From: Sulfurimonas sp.
Lineage (GTDB): Bacteria > Campylobacterota > Campylobacteria > Campylobacterales > Sulfurimonadaceae
Direction of reading: 5' to 3'
DNA: 64,000 bases
Assembly (NCBI GenBank): GCA_026988245.1
Contig: JALSLR010000008.1
Coordinates: 1 to 64,000, forward strand
The stretch's first letter is position 1. Each line of letters starts with the position of its first letter. The position numbers and the translations under genes are program-made. The notes under the pieces are model-generated. The model did not search any database. It was not told the DNA's origin and worked only from the letters and a program-made list of their open reading frames with translations. Of this stretch, positions 30,551 through 43,447 are shown piece by piece.

Positions 30551-30648
30551 CTCTTAGCATCATTAACTATTTGTTAGTCATACATTAATTTTTCATATAC
30601 CTTTGAGGTATAAACTTCTTAAAACATATATTATGAAAGAGGTTAAAT

Positions 30649-32004
30649 ATGAAAAAACTACTAATGATGCTAACAATAATTTTAGCAATTTCTATAAATG
30701 CTCAAAGTGTAGAGTTCAAATACTCCAAAGACGATACAAGAAAATTTCCAACAAACCAAGACTACATACTCTCTTACTCAAACATACTTGACAAGGTAAG
30801 GACTAGTGTTGTCAATATATCTACTACTAAAAATATTACACATGGTTTCAACAGAGAATTCTTTCTCCAACAAAGAAATATACCACAAGATAGAGTACAG
30901 CGTGCACTAGGTAGTGGTGTTATAATCTCTGAAAATGGTTACATTGTAACAAATAACCATGTAGTAGAAAATGCAGACGAAATTGTCGTAAATCTTGTAG
31001 GCGACAAAAAAGAGTATAAAGCAAAACTCATAGGTAAAGATAAAAAAAGTGACTTAGCTGTTATTAAGATAGAAAAAGACGGCTTAAATGCAGCTACTTT
31101 TTATAATTCTGATAATGTAAGAGTAGGGGATGTAGTATTTGCCCTTGGTAATCCTTTTGGTTTACATGAAACCATTACACAAGGAATAATATCTGCCAAA
31201 GGGCGTACAGGTGTTGGCATAGTTGAATATGAAAACTTTATTCAAACAGATGCATCTATAAACCCTGGAAATTCTGGTGGTGCACTCATAAATTCCCGTG
31301 GAGATCTCATAGGTATAAACTCTGCTATTCTTTCACAAAGCGGAGGTAATGTTGGTATAGGTTTTTCCATACCTTCAAACATGGTAACAACTATCGCTAA
31401 GCAACTTATAGAAAATGGAAAATATACACGAGCTTACTTAGGTGTAGCCATATCAGATGTAAGTGAAAATATGAGTAATTTTTACAACAACAACTATGGC
31501 GCACTCATCACTGGAGTTGAAAAAGAAACTCCTGCTAAAAAAGCTGGGCTTAAACGTGGAGACCTCATTGTCGCTGTCAATAACACAGAGATAAAAAGTG
31601 CAAGTGAATTAAAAAATAAAATAGGTTCATTTTCTCCAAGTACAAAAGTTACACTCAAGTACTTAAGAGATAAAGAGTTAGAAATAACAACTGTCGTGCT
31701 AGGTTCACTTAGTGGTGTTAGCCCAAATGGTACTGTTGAATACTCTGGATTAACAATACAAAATTTAGATGCTGACATAAGAGCTCAACTCAGAATATCT
31801 CCTAGTGTGGAGGGTGTCTTAGTAAGCGATGTTGAGCTTAGTTCTAAAGCAGGTAGATTAGGTATACTACAAGGTGATATAATAATCCAAGTAGAAAACA
31901 TTGAGATTAAAAATCTTAATATGTTTAAAAAAGCTACAAGAACTAAGAGTCACAAACGCATATATATTTACAGACGCGGAGGCGTGTTTGCAGTAGTGCT
32001 ATAA
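30649..32004 (+). CDS. htrA: HtrA/DegP-family periplasmic serine protease
   Basis: Signal peptide; TNNHVV, KSDLAVIKI, NPGNSGGAL triad; two PDZ domains. Confidence 0.95.
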   Translation: MKKLLMMLTIILAISINAQSVEFKYSKDDTRKFPTNQDYILSYSNILDKVRTSVVNISTTKNITHGFNREFFLQQRNIPQDRVQRALGSGVIISENGYIVTNNHVVENADEIVVNLVGDKKEYKAKLIGKDKKSDLAVIKIEKDGLNAATFYNSDNVRVGDVVFALGNPFGLHETITQGIISAKGRTGVGIVEYENFIQTDASINPGNSGGALINSRGDLIGINSAILSQSGGNVGIGFSIPSNMVTTIAKQLIENGKYTRAYLGVAISDVSENMSNFYNNNYGALITGVEKETPAKKAGLKRGDLIVAVNNTEIKSASELKNKIGSFSPSTKVTLKYLRDKELEITTVVLGSLSGVSPNGTVEYSGLTIQNLDADIRAQLRISPSVEGVLVSDVELSSKAGRLGILQGDIIIQVENIEIKNLNMFKKATRTKSHKRIYIYRRGGVFAVVL

Positions 32005-32032
32005 TCAAACAAAAATAATAAAAGGAAAAAAT

Positions 32033-32455
32033 ATGAGAGTAATATGTCCACATTGTAAAGAGGTCAATAATGTTCCACAGCGAGATAGCTATAAAAAAGC
32101 TAACTGTGGTAAATGTAAAGAATCACTGCTAGACACACAACCAATCGAACTAACTAACGCTAACTTTGATGAAGTTATAGTCAACTCTGATATACCTGTT
32201 ATAGTTGATTTTTGGGCACCTTGGTGTGGTCCTTGTAAGATGTTTGGTCCAGTTTTTGAGAAAAGTGCGAAAAATTATCCACTCAAAGCATTGTATGTAA
32301 AAATAAATACTGAAAATGAGCAAGCTCTTGGAGCTAGATTTGGAATAAGAAGTATTCCAACACTTATGATATTTAAAAATTCAAAAGAGGTTCACCGTAT
32401 GAGTGGAGCCTTAGATGAAGTGAGTTTAAATAATTTAGTAAATCAATTTATATAA
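32033..32455 (+). CDS. trxC: Thioredoxin with N-terminal zinc ribbon (TrxC/Trx2-like)
   Basis: CPHCKEVN..CGKC and FWAPWCGPCK. Confidence 0.88.
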   Translation: MRVICPHCKEVNNVPQRDSYKKANCGKCKESLLDTQPIELTNANFDEVIVNSDIPVIVDFWAPWCGPCKMFGPVFEKSAKNYPLKALYVKINTENEQALGARFGIRSIPTLMIFKNSKEVHRMSGALDEVSLNNLVNQFI

Positions 32456-32504
32456 AAACTACCATTATACGATATAATATTTATTAATAATTTAGGGAGA
32501 TAAT

Positions 32505-33785
32505 ATGTCTAAAGATACAATAACAATCACAAACAACCGTAATGGTAAAACTTATGATTTCAATATATTAGATGCGAGTGTAGGTCCATCTGTCGTAGAT
32601 ATATCTACTTTTTACAAAGAAACTGGAATGTTTACTTATGATGAGGGTTATACCTCTACTGCCTCATGTAAATCTGAAATCACCTACATAGATGGTGGGG
32701 CTGGTAAACTTATGTATCGTGGTTATGACATAGCCTACATGGCCAAAGAAAAAACTTTTTTAGACACAGCTTACCTTTTAGTCTATGGCGAACTTCCAAC
32801 AAAAGATGAACTTGATAATTTTGCCCTAGAGATGCAAAAACGCTCTTTTGTACATGAGGGAGTAAAAAAACTCTTTGATGCTTTTCCAGATCGAGCTCAC
32901 CCTATGGCTATTCTTTCTGCTGGTGTTTCTGCACTCTCTACATTTTACTATAATCACCTAGAGGTCAATACGCCCCAAGAATATAAAGAGATGGCAAATA
33001 GAATTATTGCTAAAATTCCAACTTTAGCAGCCTTTTCTTACCGTTATTCAAATGGATTACCTATCATATACCCAGATCTAAACAAGGGCTTTACTGAAAA
33101 CTTTTTAAATATGCTTAGAGCTTATCCCCATGAGTATGTTGAACTTAAAGATATAGAGATAAAAGCGCTAGACACCATCTTCACACTTCACGCTGATCAT
33201 GAGCAAAACGCATCTACAACCGCAGTGCGTAACTTAGCATCAACTATGGCGCATCCTTACGCTGCCATAAGTGCAGGAATAGGAGCATTGTGGGGTAGGA
33301 GTCATGGCGGAGCAAATGAAAGCGTTATACGTCAACTAGAGATGATAGGGACAGTTGATAGAGTTGATGAATTTATAGCCAAGGCTAAGGATAAAAATGA
33401 TCCTTTTAGACTTATGGGATTTGGTCACCGTGTATATAAAAACTTTGATCCACGTGCAACTATCTTAAAAGAGATTAGAAATGAACTTATGGGTGAACTC
33501 GGTATCAGCAGTGAACTAGTAGAAGTCGCAAATAAGATAGAAAAGATTGCTTTGAGTGATGAGTACTTTGTATCTCGCGGACTTTATCCTAATATTGATT
33601 TTTATTCAGGACTGATTTTACAAGCTTTAAAAATTCCAAAAGAGATGTTTGCGGTTATATTTGTTATAGGCCGTACACCAGGATGGATAGCTCAGTGGAG
33701 TGAATTACATCAACAAAAAACTATAAAAATAGCTCGTCCAAGACAACTTTATGTTGGTCCAACTGAACGAACTCCTAAGTCATAA
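32505..33785 (+). CDS. gltA: Citrate synthase
   Basis: LHADHEQNAST, GRSHGGANE, GFGHRVYKNFDPRA. Confidence 0.97.
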   Translation: MSKDTITITNNRNGKTYDFNILDASVGPSVVDISTFYKETGMFTYDEGYTSTASCKSEITYIDGGAGKLMYRGYDIAYMAKEKTFLDTAYLLVYGELPTKDELDNFALEMQKRSFVHEGVKKLFDAFPDRAHPMAILSAGVSALSTFYYNHLEVNTPQEYKEMANRIIAKIPTLAAFSYRYSNGLPIIYPDLNKGFTENFLNMLRAYPHEYVELKDIEIKALDTIFTLHADHEQNASTTAVRNLASTMAHPYAAISAGIGALWGRSHGGANESVIRQLEMIGTVDRVDEFIAKAKDKNDPFRLMGFGHRVYKNFDPRATILKEIRNELMGELGISSELVEVANKIEKIALSDEYFVSRGLYPNIDFYSGLILQALKIPKEMFAVIFVIGRTPGWIAQWSELHQQKTIKIARPRQLYVGPTERTPKS

Positions 33786-33948
33786 AGACTTAAGAAGAAA
33801 AACTTAACAAAAAAATATTACTTTATTAAACAGGAGAAAGAAAATGAGATTTTTGTTGCGTTGATGCAAGTCTATCTTATTTTGAATCACATTTAATTGA
33901 TAAATATCAACTAAAAGATAAATTTAGTCTTATTTTAAGATTATAAGA

Positions 33949-34263
33949 TTAGTTTATGTAAGTGCAACAATAATCGGTAATTGAATTTACCTTAATATCA
34001 AAGTAACTGTTTTTAGGAACTTCAAACCTACATGGAGCATGCATAATTGAAAACTCTTCAACTCCTTCAAGTTTAATCTCAATATCTCCACTATAAATTT
34101 CCATAATTTCAGCAGCCTCTGTGTTAAACCTATACTCACCCTCCTGCATAATACCTAAAGACTTAAGAACTCCATCATCAAACTCTACACTTCTACTTGT
34201 TACCTTACCATCAAAGTAGATATTCGCTTCTTTTTTTACCTTTACACAATTAAAACTTGACAT
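33949..34263 (-). CDS. ppnP: PpnP-family (DUF1255) pyrimidine/purine nucleoside phosphorylase
   Basis: NIYFDGKVTSRSVEF, LGIMQEGEYRFNT. Confidence 0.8.
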   Translation of the reverse strand: MSSFNCVKVKKEANIYFDGKVTSRSVEFDDGVLKSLGIMQEGEYRFNTEAAEIMEIYSGDIEIKLEGVEEFSIMHAPCRFEVPKNSYFDIKVNSITDYCCTYIN

Positions 34264-34309
34264 ATTGTCTCCCTAATTTTTATAACTATTTTACTTGAAT
34301 TTATATAAA

Positions 34310-34810
34310 TTAATTCTTTGTTCCTTTGAATTTTACTCTTTGAGAATGTGTGATGGCAACTGCTATAGCATCAGTAATATCTAAAGGTTTTATCTCTTTT
34401 TTTATATTTAGTAATCTTTTAACCATAAACGCTACTTGTTCTTTTGACGCTTTTCCATTTCCTGTAAGTGCTTTTTTGACTTGCAGGGCTGTATATTCAT
34501 TGAACTGACCAAACTGTTGAAGTATAGTTAGCATGATAGCACCACGAAACTGTGCTAGCTTTATAGTTGTTTTTGGATTGTGTGCGTAAAATATATCCTC
34601 CATAGCAACTTCATCTATTTGATGATTTTTAAAAATCCCCTCAAAAGCTTCAACCATCTGAGGTATTTGAAACTGAAGTTCATCTGCTTTTATTTTGATA
34701 AGACCAGCTTCTACAAGAGAAATCTTACCATTTAACAAAGATATCAAAGCATATCCCATCATTCTTGTTCCGGGATCTATTCCAAGTATTATCATACAAT
34801 TATTATACAC
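34310..34810 (-). CDS. ruvC: Holliday junction endodeoxyribonuclease RuvC
   Basis: [37 protein letters not shown]. Confidence 0.95.
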   Translation of the reverse strand: MYNNCMIILGIDPGTRMMGYALISLLNGKISLVEAGLIKIKADELQFQIPQMVEAFEGIFKNHQIDEVAMEDIFYAHNPKTTIKLAQFRGAIMLTILQQFGQFNEYTALQVKKALTGNGKASKEQVAFMVKRLLNIKKEIKPLDITDAIAVAITHSQRVKFKGTKN

Positions 34811-34964
34811 AAATTATATAATAAACACTCTTATTCACATATTCACATTATGTTATTTCACATGTGAATAAACATATATTCTACCTATAATAGCTCTATA
34901 TTTAATCATACTTTATGTTTCTAAGTGATATTATTCACATTATATATATTTTATAGGACTTAAT
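34811..34964. other. Putative oriC1: DnaA-box-like cluster upstream of dnaA
   Basis: TTATTCACA at 34831 and 34931, TGTGAATAA at 34863, ATATTCACA at 34839, palindrome TTCACATGTGAA 34857-34868; AT-rich. Confidence 0.75.
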
Positions 34965-36275
34965 GTGAATATTGGACAAGAGATTCTTTTACAGCTCAAA
35001 GAAGAGATAACTGAAATAGAATATAAACGTTATATAAAGCAACTTATCTATGATGAAAAAAAATCTTCTACTACTACAGCAATTTATTTTGCTCCAAATG
35101 CACTTGTAAGTAATTGGATTAAAAATAAATTTTCCGATAAAATTCAACATCTTTTTGAAGTAAAAACATCTACAAAAGTAACTGTTAAAATTGGTCTTAA
35201 AGACTCATTTAATAGAAGAAGAAAAAACAAACCAGAGACCCCTAAAGCCATTCAACATTCATTACTTAACCCTTCTCATACCTTTGATAATTTCATGGTG
35301 GGTGGATCAAATCAATTTGCGTATGCAGCAGTAAAAAGTGTAAGTGAAAAAGCTGGTAAGACATATAATCCACTTTTTATATATGGTGGTGTTGGTCTTG
35401 GAAAAACACATCTCATGCAAGCAGCTGGAAATATACTCCAAAATCAAGGTAAAAATGTAATTTTTACAACAAGTGAACAGTTTTTAAATGATTTTTTACG
35501 TCATGTCAGAAATCAAACCATGGATAATTTTAAAGAAAAATATCGAAAATGCGATATATTACTCATAGATGATATACAATTTTTAAGCAATAAAGATACT
35601 ATTCAAGAAGAGTTTTTTCATACCTTTGAAGCACTCAAAGGTGCTGGTAAACAAATCATTTTAACAGCTGATAAACATCCTAAAAAAATAGCAGGACTTG
35701 AAAAAAGACTTCAAAGTAGATTTGAGCATGGCTTAGTGGCAGATATTCAACCACCAGAGTTAGAAACTAAAATAGCTATCATTAAAAACAAATGCGAAAT
35801 AAATAAAGTAAATTTGACTCCAGATATTATAAATTATATAGCTACAGTTATAGAATCAAATGTACGTGAGATAGAAGGTATTCTTTCAAAGCTTCATGCC
35901 TATTCTCAACTCATGCATATAGATATAGACCTAGAATTTACTAAAAATGTTTTAAAAGACCAAATCCAAGAAAATCGTGCAAACCTCACCCTTGATAATA
36001 TTACTAAATATGTATCTAAAGACTTAAATATAAAACCAAGTGAAATACGTTCTAAGGGTAGAAGTAGAAACCTAGTCTATGCTAGAAGAATATGCATATA
36101 CCTTTGCCGTGAACTCACTCAAAATACTATGCCTCAACTAGCACTTTACTTTGGTATGAAAGATCATACTGCTATATCTCATACATTAAAGAAGATAAAC
36201 GAGTTAATGCAAAATGATGAAGACTTCAAAGTTAAGATAGAAGAACTGACTAATAAAATAACTGCATCATCTTAA
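34965..36275 (+). CDS. dnaA: Chromosomal replication initiator protein DnaA
   Basis: FIYGGVGLGKTHLMQA, ILLIDDIQFL, FGMKDHTAISH; GTG start. Confidence 0.98.
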   Translation: MNIGQEILLQLKEEITEIEYKRYIKQLIYDEKKSSTTTAIYFAPNALVSNWIKNKFSDKIQHLFEVKTSTKVTVKIGLKDSFNRRRKNKPETPKAIQHSLLNPSHTFDNFMVGGSNQFAYAAVKSVSEKAGKTYNPLFIYGGVGLGKTHLMQAAGNILQNQGKNVIFTTSEQFLNDFLRHVRNQTMDNFKEKYRKCDILLIDDIQFLSNKDTIQEEFFHTFEALKGAGKQIILTADKHPKKIAGLEKRLQSRFEHGLVADIQPPELETKIAIIKNKCEINKVNLTPDIINYIATVIESNVREIEGILSKLHAYSQLMHIDIDLEFTKNVLKDQIQENRANLTLDNITKYVSKDLNIKPSEIRSKGRSRNLVYARRICIYLCRELTQNTMPQLALYFGMKDHTAISHTLKKINELMQNDEDFKVKIEELTNKITASS

Positions 36276-36451
36276 AATTGTAATAAAAGTAAAAAAAAGA
36301 TATAATCCTCTATGTGAAGCAATGTGAATTGATTAACTTACATTCATCACATCTGTAAGTATTGAAGTATAGGGATTTGTAAGTGTTTTTCACTTATTCA
36401 CATACCCCTACTACTACATACTAAAAAATATATAAATATATAGGAAATTAT
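36276..36451. other. Putative oriC2: DnaA-box-like cluster between dnaA and dnaN
   Basis: TTATTCACA at 36394, TGTGAATT at 36323, TGTGAAGC at 36313, AT-rich. Confidence 0.6.
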
Positions 36452-37519
36452 ATGCTCATAAATATCTCAAAATCAGTATTAGAAAACATACTAATATCTG
36501 CACAACCTTTTTTAGAAAAAAAAGATACAAGTCAAATAACTTCTCATATATTTTTAAATGTACAAAATAATCTTCTTACTTTAAAAGCTACTGATTATGA
36601 AATAGGCTTTTTAGTAACTACTGATAATGTTAATATAGAACAAATAGGAAGTGTTACAGCTAATGGTAAAAAATTTCTTGATATTGTTCGTATATTAAAA
36701 GATGATAATATTAAACTTGAACTTAAAAACGATACATTATATATTTCCCAATCCCATTCAAAATTTAAACTTCCAGTGTTTTCATACAATGAATTTCCTG
36801 AATTTCCATCTTATGAAGGAAAAGCTCGTATATCTATAGAATCCCATTCACTTATAGAATCACTTAAAAAAATAACACCAGCTATTGATAATAATAACCC
36901 TAAATTTGAACTCAATGGTGCATTAATAGATATAAAAACAGATAGCATAAATTTTGCTTCAACCGATACAAGAAGACTAGCAGTTGTAAATATACCAAAT
37001 TCTGGAGCTTCAGAACTTTCTATAATACTTCCTAAAAAAGCAATTATAGAGATTCAAAAACTATTTTTTAATGATATTGAGCTTTATTATGATGAAACAA
37101 ATTTAATCATACACTCAAATCAATATACATTTTTTACAAAACTTATCAATGGTAAATTTCCTGAGTATTCAAGAATTATCCCTAAAGAAATATCTCATAA
37201 TTTAGTATTACCAAAAGCAAATATGATAGATGCTATTAAACAAATAACTACTATTTCTACAGATGTTAAAATTACATTTTTAAATGATACTATTACTTTT
37301 GAATCATTAAGCGATGATAACATAGAAGCTAAAACAGATATAACTTTTACGACTGGTTTTAGTGAACCTTTTAGTATAGCTATCAACTCAAAATATCTTT
37401 TAGACTTTTTAGGAAGCATAAATACTTCAGAATTTAATGTAGGTCTTAATGAAAGTAACTTACCATTTGTTTTAAGTGATGAAAATTTTAAAACAATAGT
37501 TATGCCTATAGTTATATAA
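36452..37519 (+). CDS. dnaN: DNA polymerase III beta subunit (sliding clamp)
   Basis: 355 aa; FASTDTRRLAVV motif; position after dnaA. Confidence 0.95.
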   Translation: MLINISKSVLENILISAQPFLEKKDTSQITSHIFLNVQNNLLTLKATDYEIGFLVTTDNVNIEQIGSVTANGKKFLDIVRILKDDNIKLELKNDTLYISQSHSKFKLPVFSYNEFPEFPSYEGKARISIESHSLIESLKKITPAIDNNNPKFELNGALIDIKTDSINFASTDTRRLAVVNIPNSGASELSIILPKKAIIEIQKLFFNDIELYYDETNLIIHSNQYTFFTKLINGKFPEYSRIIPKEISHNLVLPKANMIDAIKQITTISTDVKITFLNDTITFESLSDDNIEAKTDITFTTGFSEPFSIAINSKYLLDFLGSINTSEFNVGLNESNLPFVLSDENFKTIVMPIVI

Positions 37520-37588
37520 ATCTTATTTTTATATAAATTTAGCTAAAATATCTTCAATTAAGCCAAAAATGGCTATTTGGAGATATGA

Positions 37589-39898
<2,310 letters not shown>

Positions 39899-39918
39899 AG
39901 CTACGAACTTAACAATAT

Positions 39919-41325
39919 ATGTTACTTCCAAAAACAAAAGAGCGAGAATATCGTTTTAAACTAGCACTGAGAATGGGACTACCTATTTTTGGTCTTGTTC
40001 TTGCCCTTATTTCTCATACACTTATAAATTCATATGCTACACTTACAGCCTCTTTTTATATAGAATCTATTATAGTTTTAGTTTTTAGTATCTACTTTAT
40101 CTTTTATCTTATATATAATGGTTTTGATACAAAAATTACAGAGAGTAATACAGGGGCATTTACAAGAGAGTATCTTTATAAATATTTAAAAAAAAGAATA
40201 AATTTAAAAAAAGAATATACACTTATACTTATTAGTTGTGACAATATTGTAGATATTAACACTAGATATGGGATAAAAAATGGCGACAAAGTTTTAAAAG
40301 AACTGAGCATATGGTTATCAGAGTATTTGGAAAGTAAAAATATTAAATATTATCCTTTTGGGCACATAAAAAGTGGTGACTTTGTAGTCGGTTTGGAGGG
40401 CTATAAGGAGCAATACACAACCATTATGGAGCTTATGTGCTTAAAAAGTGATGAGCTTATGGTAGACGATATAGAGGTAAAAATATCTGGCGCTATTAAT
40501 GATACTACATATACCTATTCACTTGATTATCTTATAGAGAATCTTTTTGAAATACAAGAGCAAAATCGTAACAATAAAATACAATCTTCTAAATATAAAG
40601 AGATTAGCCCAAGCGAATTAGAAAAATTTGTCATTCAAGCAGTTTCAAATAAATCTTTTGAAATGAAAAAACAATATATATATGAAAATGACAAAAAAAT
40701 CATGAAAGAGTGCTTTGTAAAGTTACAAACACCCTGTGGAAAACTACTCCATGCAAAGTCATACATGAAAGTTCTAGATAAACTTAGACTTATGGTTGAT
40801 TTTGACCTAATGGTTTTAAAAAGTAGTATAAAGGAGTGTAGGAGCGAGGATGAAGAGATCTTTGCTTTAAATATTTCCCCTACCTCGATTAGAAATCATA
40901 ATTTTTTAAGACAATTAAAAGATTTACTTGCTAAAAATAAATATTTAAAAAACAAAATTATGTTTATACTTAATGAGCGTGAATATTACTCTAGAGTTGA
41001 TAGATATAAAGAAATATTAGATACATTACGTTTGGAAGGTGTTTTGATAGCTATTGATAAAATAGGTGCGTCACATACTAGTTTCTTATATCTTAGAGAG
41101 CTAAATATAGATGCTATACGTTTTGATACGCACTATACAAAAGAGCTAAACAATAGAGATGCTAATATGCTTCAAGGTTTTATAACAATAGCAAAAGGTA
41201 GGAACATAAGAACATGGGTAAAAATGATAGAAAGTGCCCAAGTAAAAGAAAAACTAAAAGTTATAGGTATTGAATATATGCAAGGTAAATACCTCGGTAA
41301 ATTAGAAGAAATACGTAAAGGTTAA
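39919..41325 (+). CDS. Membrane-anchored protein with degenerate GGDEF and degenerate EAL-like domains
   Basis: Two N-terminal TMs; SGDFVVG where GGDEF expected; ALNISPTSI...IAIDKIGASHTSFLYLRELNIDAIRFD...YMQGKYLGK EAL fold without an EAL motif. Confidence 0.75.
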   Translation: MLLPKTKEREYRFKLALRMGLPIFGLVLALISHTLINSYATLTASFYIESIIVLVFSIYFIFYLIYNGFDTKITESNTGAFTREYLYKYLKKRINLKKEYTLILISCDNIVDINTRYGIKNGDKVLKELSIWLSEYLESKNIKYYPFGHIKSGDFVVGLEGYKEQYTTIMELMCLKSDELMVDDIEVKISGAINDTTYTYSLDYLIENLFEIQEQNRNNKIQSSKYKEISPSELEKFVIQAVSNKSFEMKKQYIYENDKKIMKECFVKLQTPCGKLLHAKSYMKVLDKLRLMVDFDLMVLKSSIKECRSEDEEIFALNISPTSIRNHNFLRQLKDLLAKNKYLKNKIMFILNEREYYSRVDRYKEILDTLRLEGVLIAIDKIGASHTSFLYLRELNIDAIRFDTHYTKELNNRDANMLQGFITIAKGRNIRTWVKMIESAQVKEKLKVIGIEYMQGKYLGKLEEIRKG

Positions 41326-41327
41326 AA

Positions 41328-41705
41328 ATGAAATATGGTGAAAAAGAGATAAGAGAGTTTGATGTTGATAAAGATTTAGAAATATGGCCAAATGAAAACG
41401 CGAAAGACTATTTGATAAAGGTTACTTTACCAGAGTTTATGGCCTTATGCCCTAGAAGTGGTTACCCTGATTTTGCGACTATATATATAGAGTATACCCC
41501 AGACAAGTTTGTGGTTGAGTTAAAGGCTATAAAGCTCTACATAAATTCGTTTATGTTTCGCTACATAAGTCATGAAAATTCTGCAAATGAAATTTATGAT
41601 GTTATATGGGAAAAGATAAAACCAAAAACACTTAAACTTATTGCTGACTTTAAACCTCGCGGAAATGTTCATACAGTAATAGAGATAGATAGTAAAAATA
41701 ATTAA
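41328..41705 (+). CDS. queF: NADPH-dependent 7-cyano-7-deazaguanine reductase QueF
   Basis: EFMALCPRSGYPDFATIYIEY, KAIKLYINSFMFR. Confidence 0.95.
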   Translation: MKYGEKEIREFDVDKDLEIWPNENAKDYLIKVTLPEFMALCPRSGYPDFATIYIEYTPDKFVVELKAIKLYINSFMFRYISHENSANEIYDVIWEKIKPKTLKLIADFKPRGNVHTVIEIDSKNN

Positions 41706-42865
41706 CTTTTATAATTTATAAGCTGTATTTCATATATAAGCTGTAAAAGATTACCAAGCTGAGTAGATGGTTTAAAGCCAAGATTTAATAAGTCTTTGCC
41801 ATGAACCTTTGGTTGTATATTAGTTAGATTTTGAACTAAAGATTCGTTTATTTCTATAGTTTGTAAAAAAAGTTTTAAATCTTTTAGATTAAGATTTTTA
41901 CTTTGTGAATATGAAAGTGTATCTTCTTTATTTTCAAACCAATTAATAATTTTTTTATAAAGTAAAATCTTTTTTATTAACTTTTTATTATTAGTAAGTT
42001 TAGTTATAAAGCTTATTATACATTCATCTTTTAATCTATAACATAAAACTACTAACGAAACAAAGATGTTAGTTTTTACTTTGTCAATATCATTTAATGT
42101 AGATTGCCAATCAGCATCAGTCATTTTAAGTTCATAAAAAAACTTTATACCACCTATTTTTTTTAAAAAGTCTAAACCCAAGGAGGGCTTGTTTGCTTTT
42201 AAAAAAAGCTTTTTAAACTCTTCATAAATTCTTTCATACGAGAGTTCACTAAGCATATTTCTCTCTACCATAGAGCTACAAAGTTTGAGTGTATTCGTTT
42301 CTACTTCTAGTTCAAATCTTCCTACCATACTCATAGCGCGAAATACTCTTAATGGGTCTTCAACGAAGCTATTACTATCAACAGCTTTTAATAAGTTGAC
42401 TTTTAAGTCAACTAAGCCGTTGAATGGGTCAAGTATTTGTTTTGTTTTTGTATTGTAACCTATTGTATTTATAGTAAAATCTCTTCTGGATGCTGCTTTT
42501 TGAAAATCAAATTTTTTTAAAAGAGTAATATCAAAGCCTTTATGGCCGGATGAGACTTTATTATCAGTTCTTGGCATACTGAAGTCTAAATCTAAGTTCC
42601 CCATGGTAAGTTTACACACACCAAAACTTTTCCCAACCTCATAAATTTTCCCAAATTCTTTTAATAATGGAATTAGTTGTGTAATATTATCTAATCCATA
42701 AACTTCTATATCTATATCTTTAGATTTTTTATCTAAAAAAAAATCTCGAATATAGCCCCCTGTAATGATTGTTGTAAAATTTAGTGTATTTAGCTTATCA
42801 AATATTTTATTTAATTCGTTTGGATAATCAAATTTTTTAAGAAGCATATTAGAGACCACATTCAA
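41702..42865 (-). CDS. cca: CCA tRNA nucleotidyltransferase / poly(A) polymerase family protein
   Basis: IITGGYIRDFFLDKKSKDIDIEVYG, RRDFTINTIGYN, DPLRVFRAM. Confidence 0.9.
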   Translation of the reverse strand: MNVVSNMLLKKFDYPNELNKIFDKLNTLNFTTIITGGYIRDFFLDKKSKDIDIEVYGLDNITQLIPLLKEFGKIYEVGKSFGVCKLTMGNLDLDFSMPRTDNKVSSGHKGFDITLLKKFDFQKAASRRDFTINTIGYNTKTKQILDPFNGLVDLKVNLLKAVDSNSFVEDPLRVFRAMSMVGRFELEVETNTLKLCSSMVERNMLSELSYERIYEEFKKLFLKANKPSLGLDFLKKIGGIKFFYELKMTDADWQSTLNDIDKVKTNIFVSLVVLCYRLKDECIISFITKLTNNKKLIKKILLYKKIINWFENKEDTLSYSQSKNLNLKDLKLFLQTIEINESLVQNLTNIQPKVHGKDLLNLGFKPSTQLGNLLQLIYEIQLINYKS

Positions 42866-43190
42866 TATATATGAGCATATCTTGCTGTAAAGTTTTTATT
42901 ATTTTTTTATAGCTTTGGTAGAGTGATTTTAGATATGCCTGTAAGCTATTTTTAATCTGTGTTGGTATCTGTTTATATATAGATTTTATTTCAGTTTTAT
43001 TTTGAGATTTAATTATATATTTTAGAGACTGAGAGTTTATTTCTGCGTGTAGTATTTTGCGTATAATATATTTACAATGAGATTCAAGCAGAATTTTTTT
43101 TAAAACATAATAATAAACTAAATATATTAAATTATTTTTTAGCGTATTAATCTTGAATTTATTTGTATTATTTAAGTAAATATTTTGCAT
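42849..43190 (-). CDS. Hypothetical protein (AT-rich ORF)
   Basis: 113 aa ORF overlapping cca start; no recognised motif. Confidence 0.35.
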   Translation of the reverse strand: MQNIYLNNTNKFKINTLKNNLIYLVYYYVLKKILLESHCKYIIRKILHAEINSQSLKYIIKSQNKTEIKSIYKQIPTQIKNSLQAYLKSLYQSYKKIIKTLQQDMLIYIECGL

Positions 43191-43410
43191 AGCATGACCT
43201 TTGTATAAATATATTTTTTACATATGAGCTAATAGATATTTCGTTTTATGGCTAACAAAAAAACAAGTTGACTTTTACACTGTTAGTATAAAAATAGTTC
43301 ATATTTAGACTCATTGTTGTTATACTTAATAATAGTAACACAAGTAATTAAATACTTGCGGTAAGAAGAGTTAGCTCTCTTTCTTAACTCTATTATTATA
43401 TTTATTTAGG

Positions 43411-43416
43411 TATAAT
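43411..43416 (+). promoter_or_regulatory. Putative -10 TATAAT upstream of typA
   Basis: TTTATTTAGGTATAATCGCG 30 nt before start codon. Confidence 0.5.
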
Positions 43417-43447
43417 CGCGAAAATTATTTCCCTAAGGAAACTTTGC

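Noticed and set aside
42849-43190. 113 aa AT-rich ORF upstream of cca considered as a novel gene of interest
   Set aside because: No recognisable motif, very AT-rich, overlaps the cca start; kept only as a low-confidence CDS.
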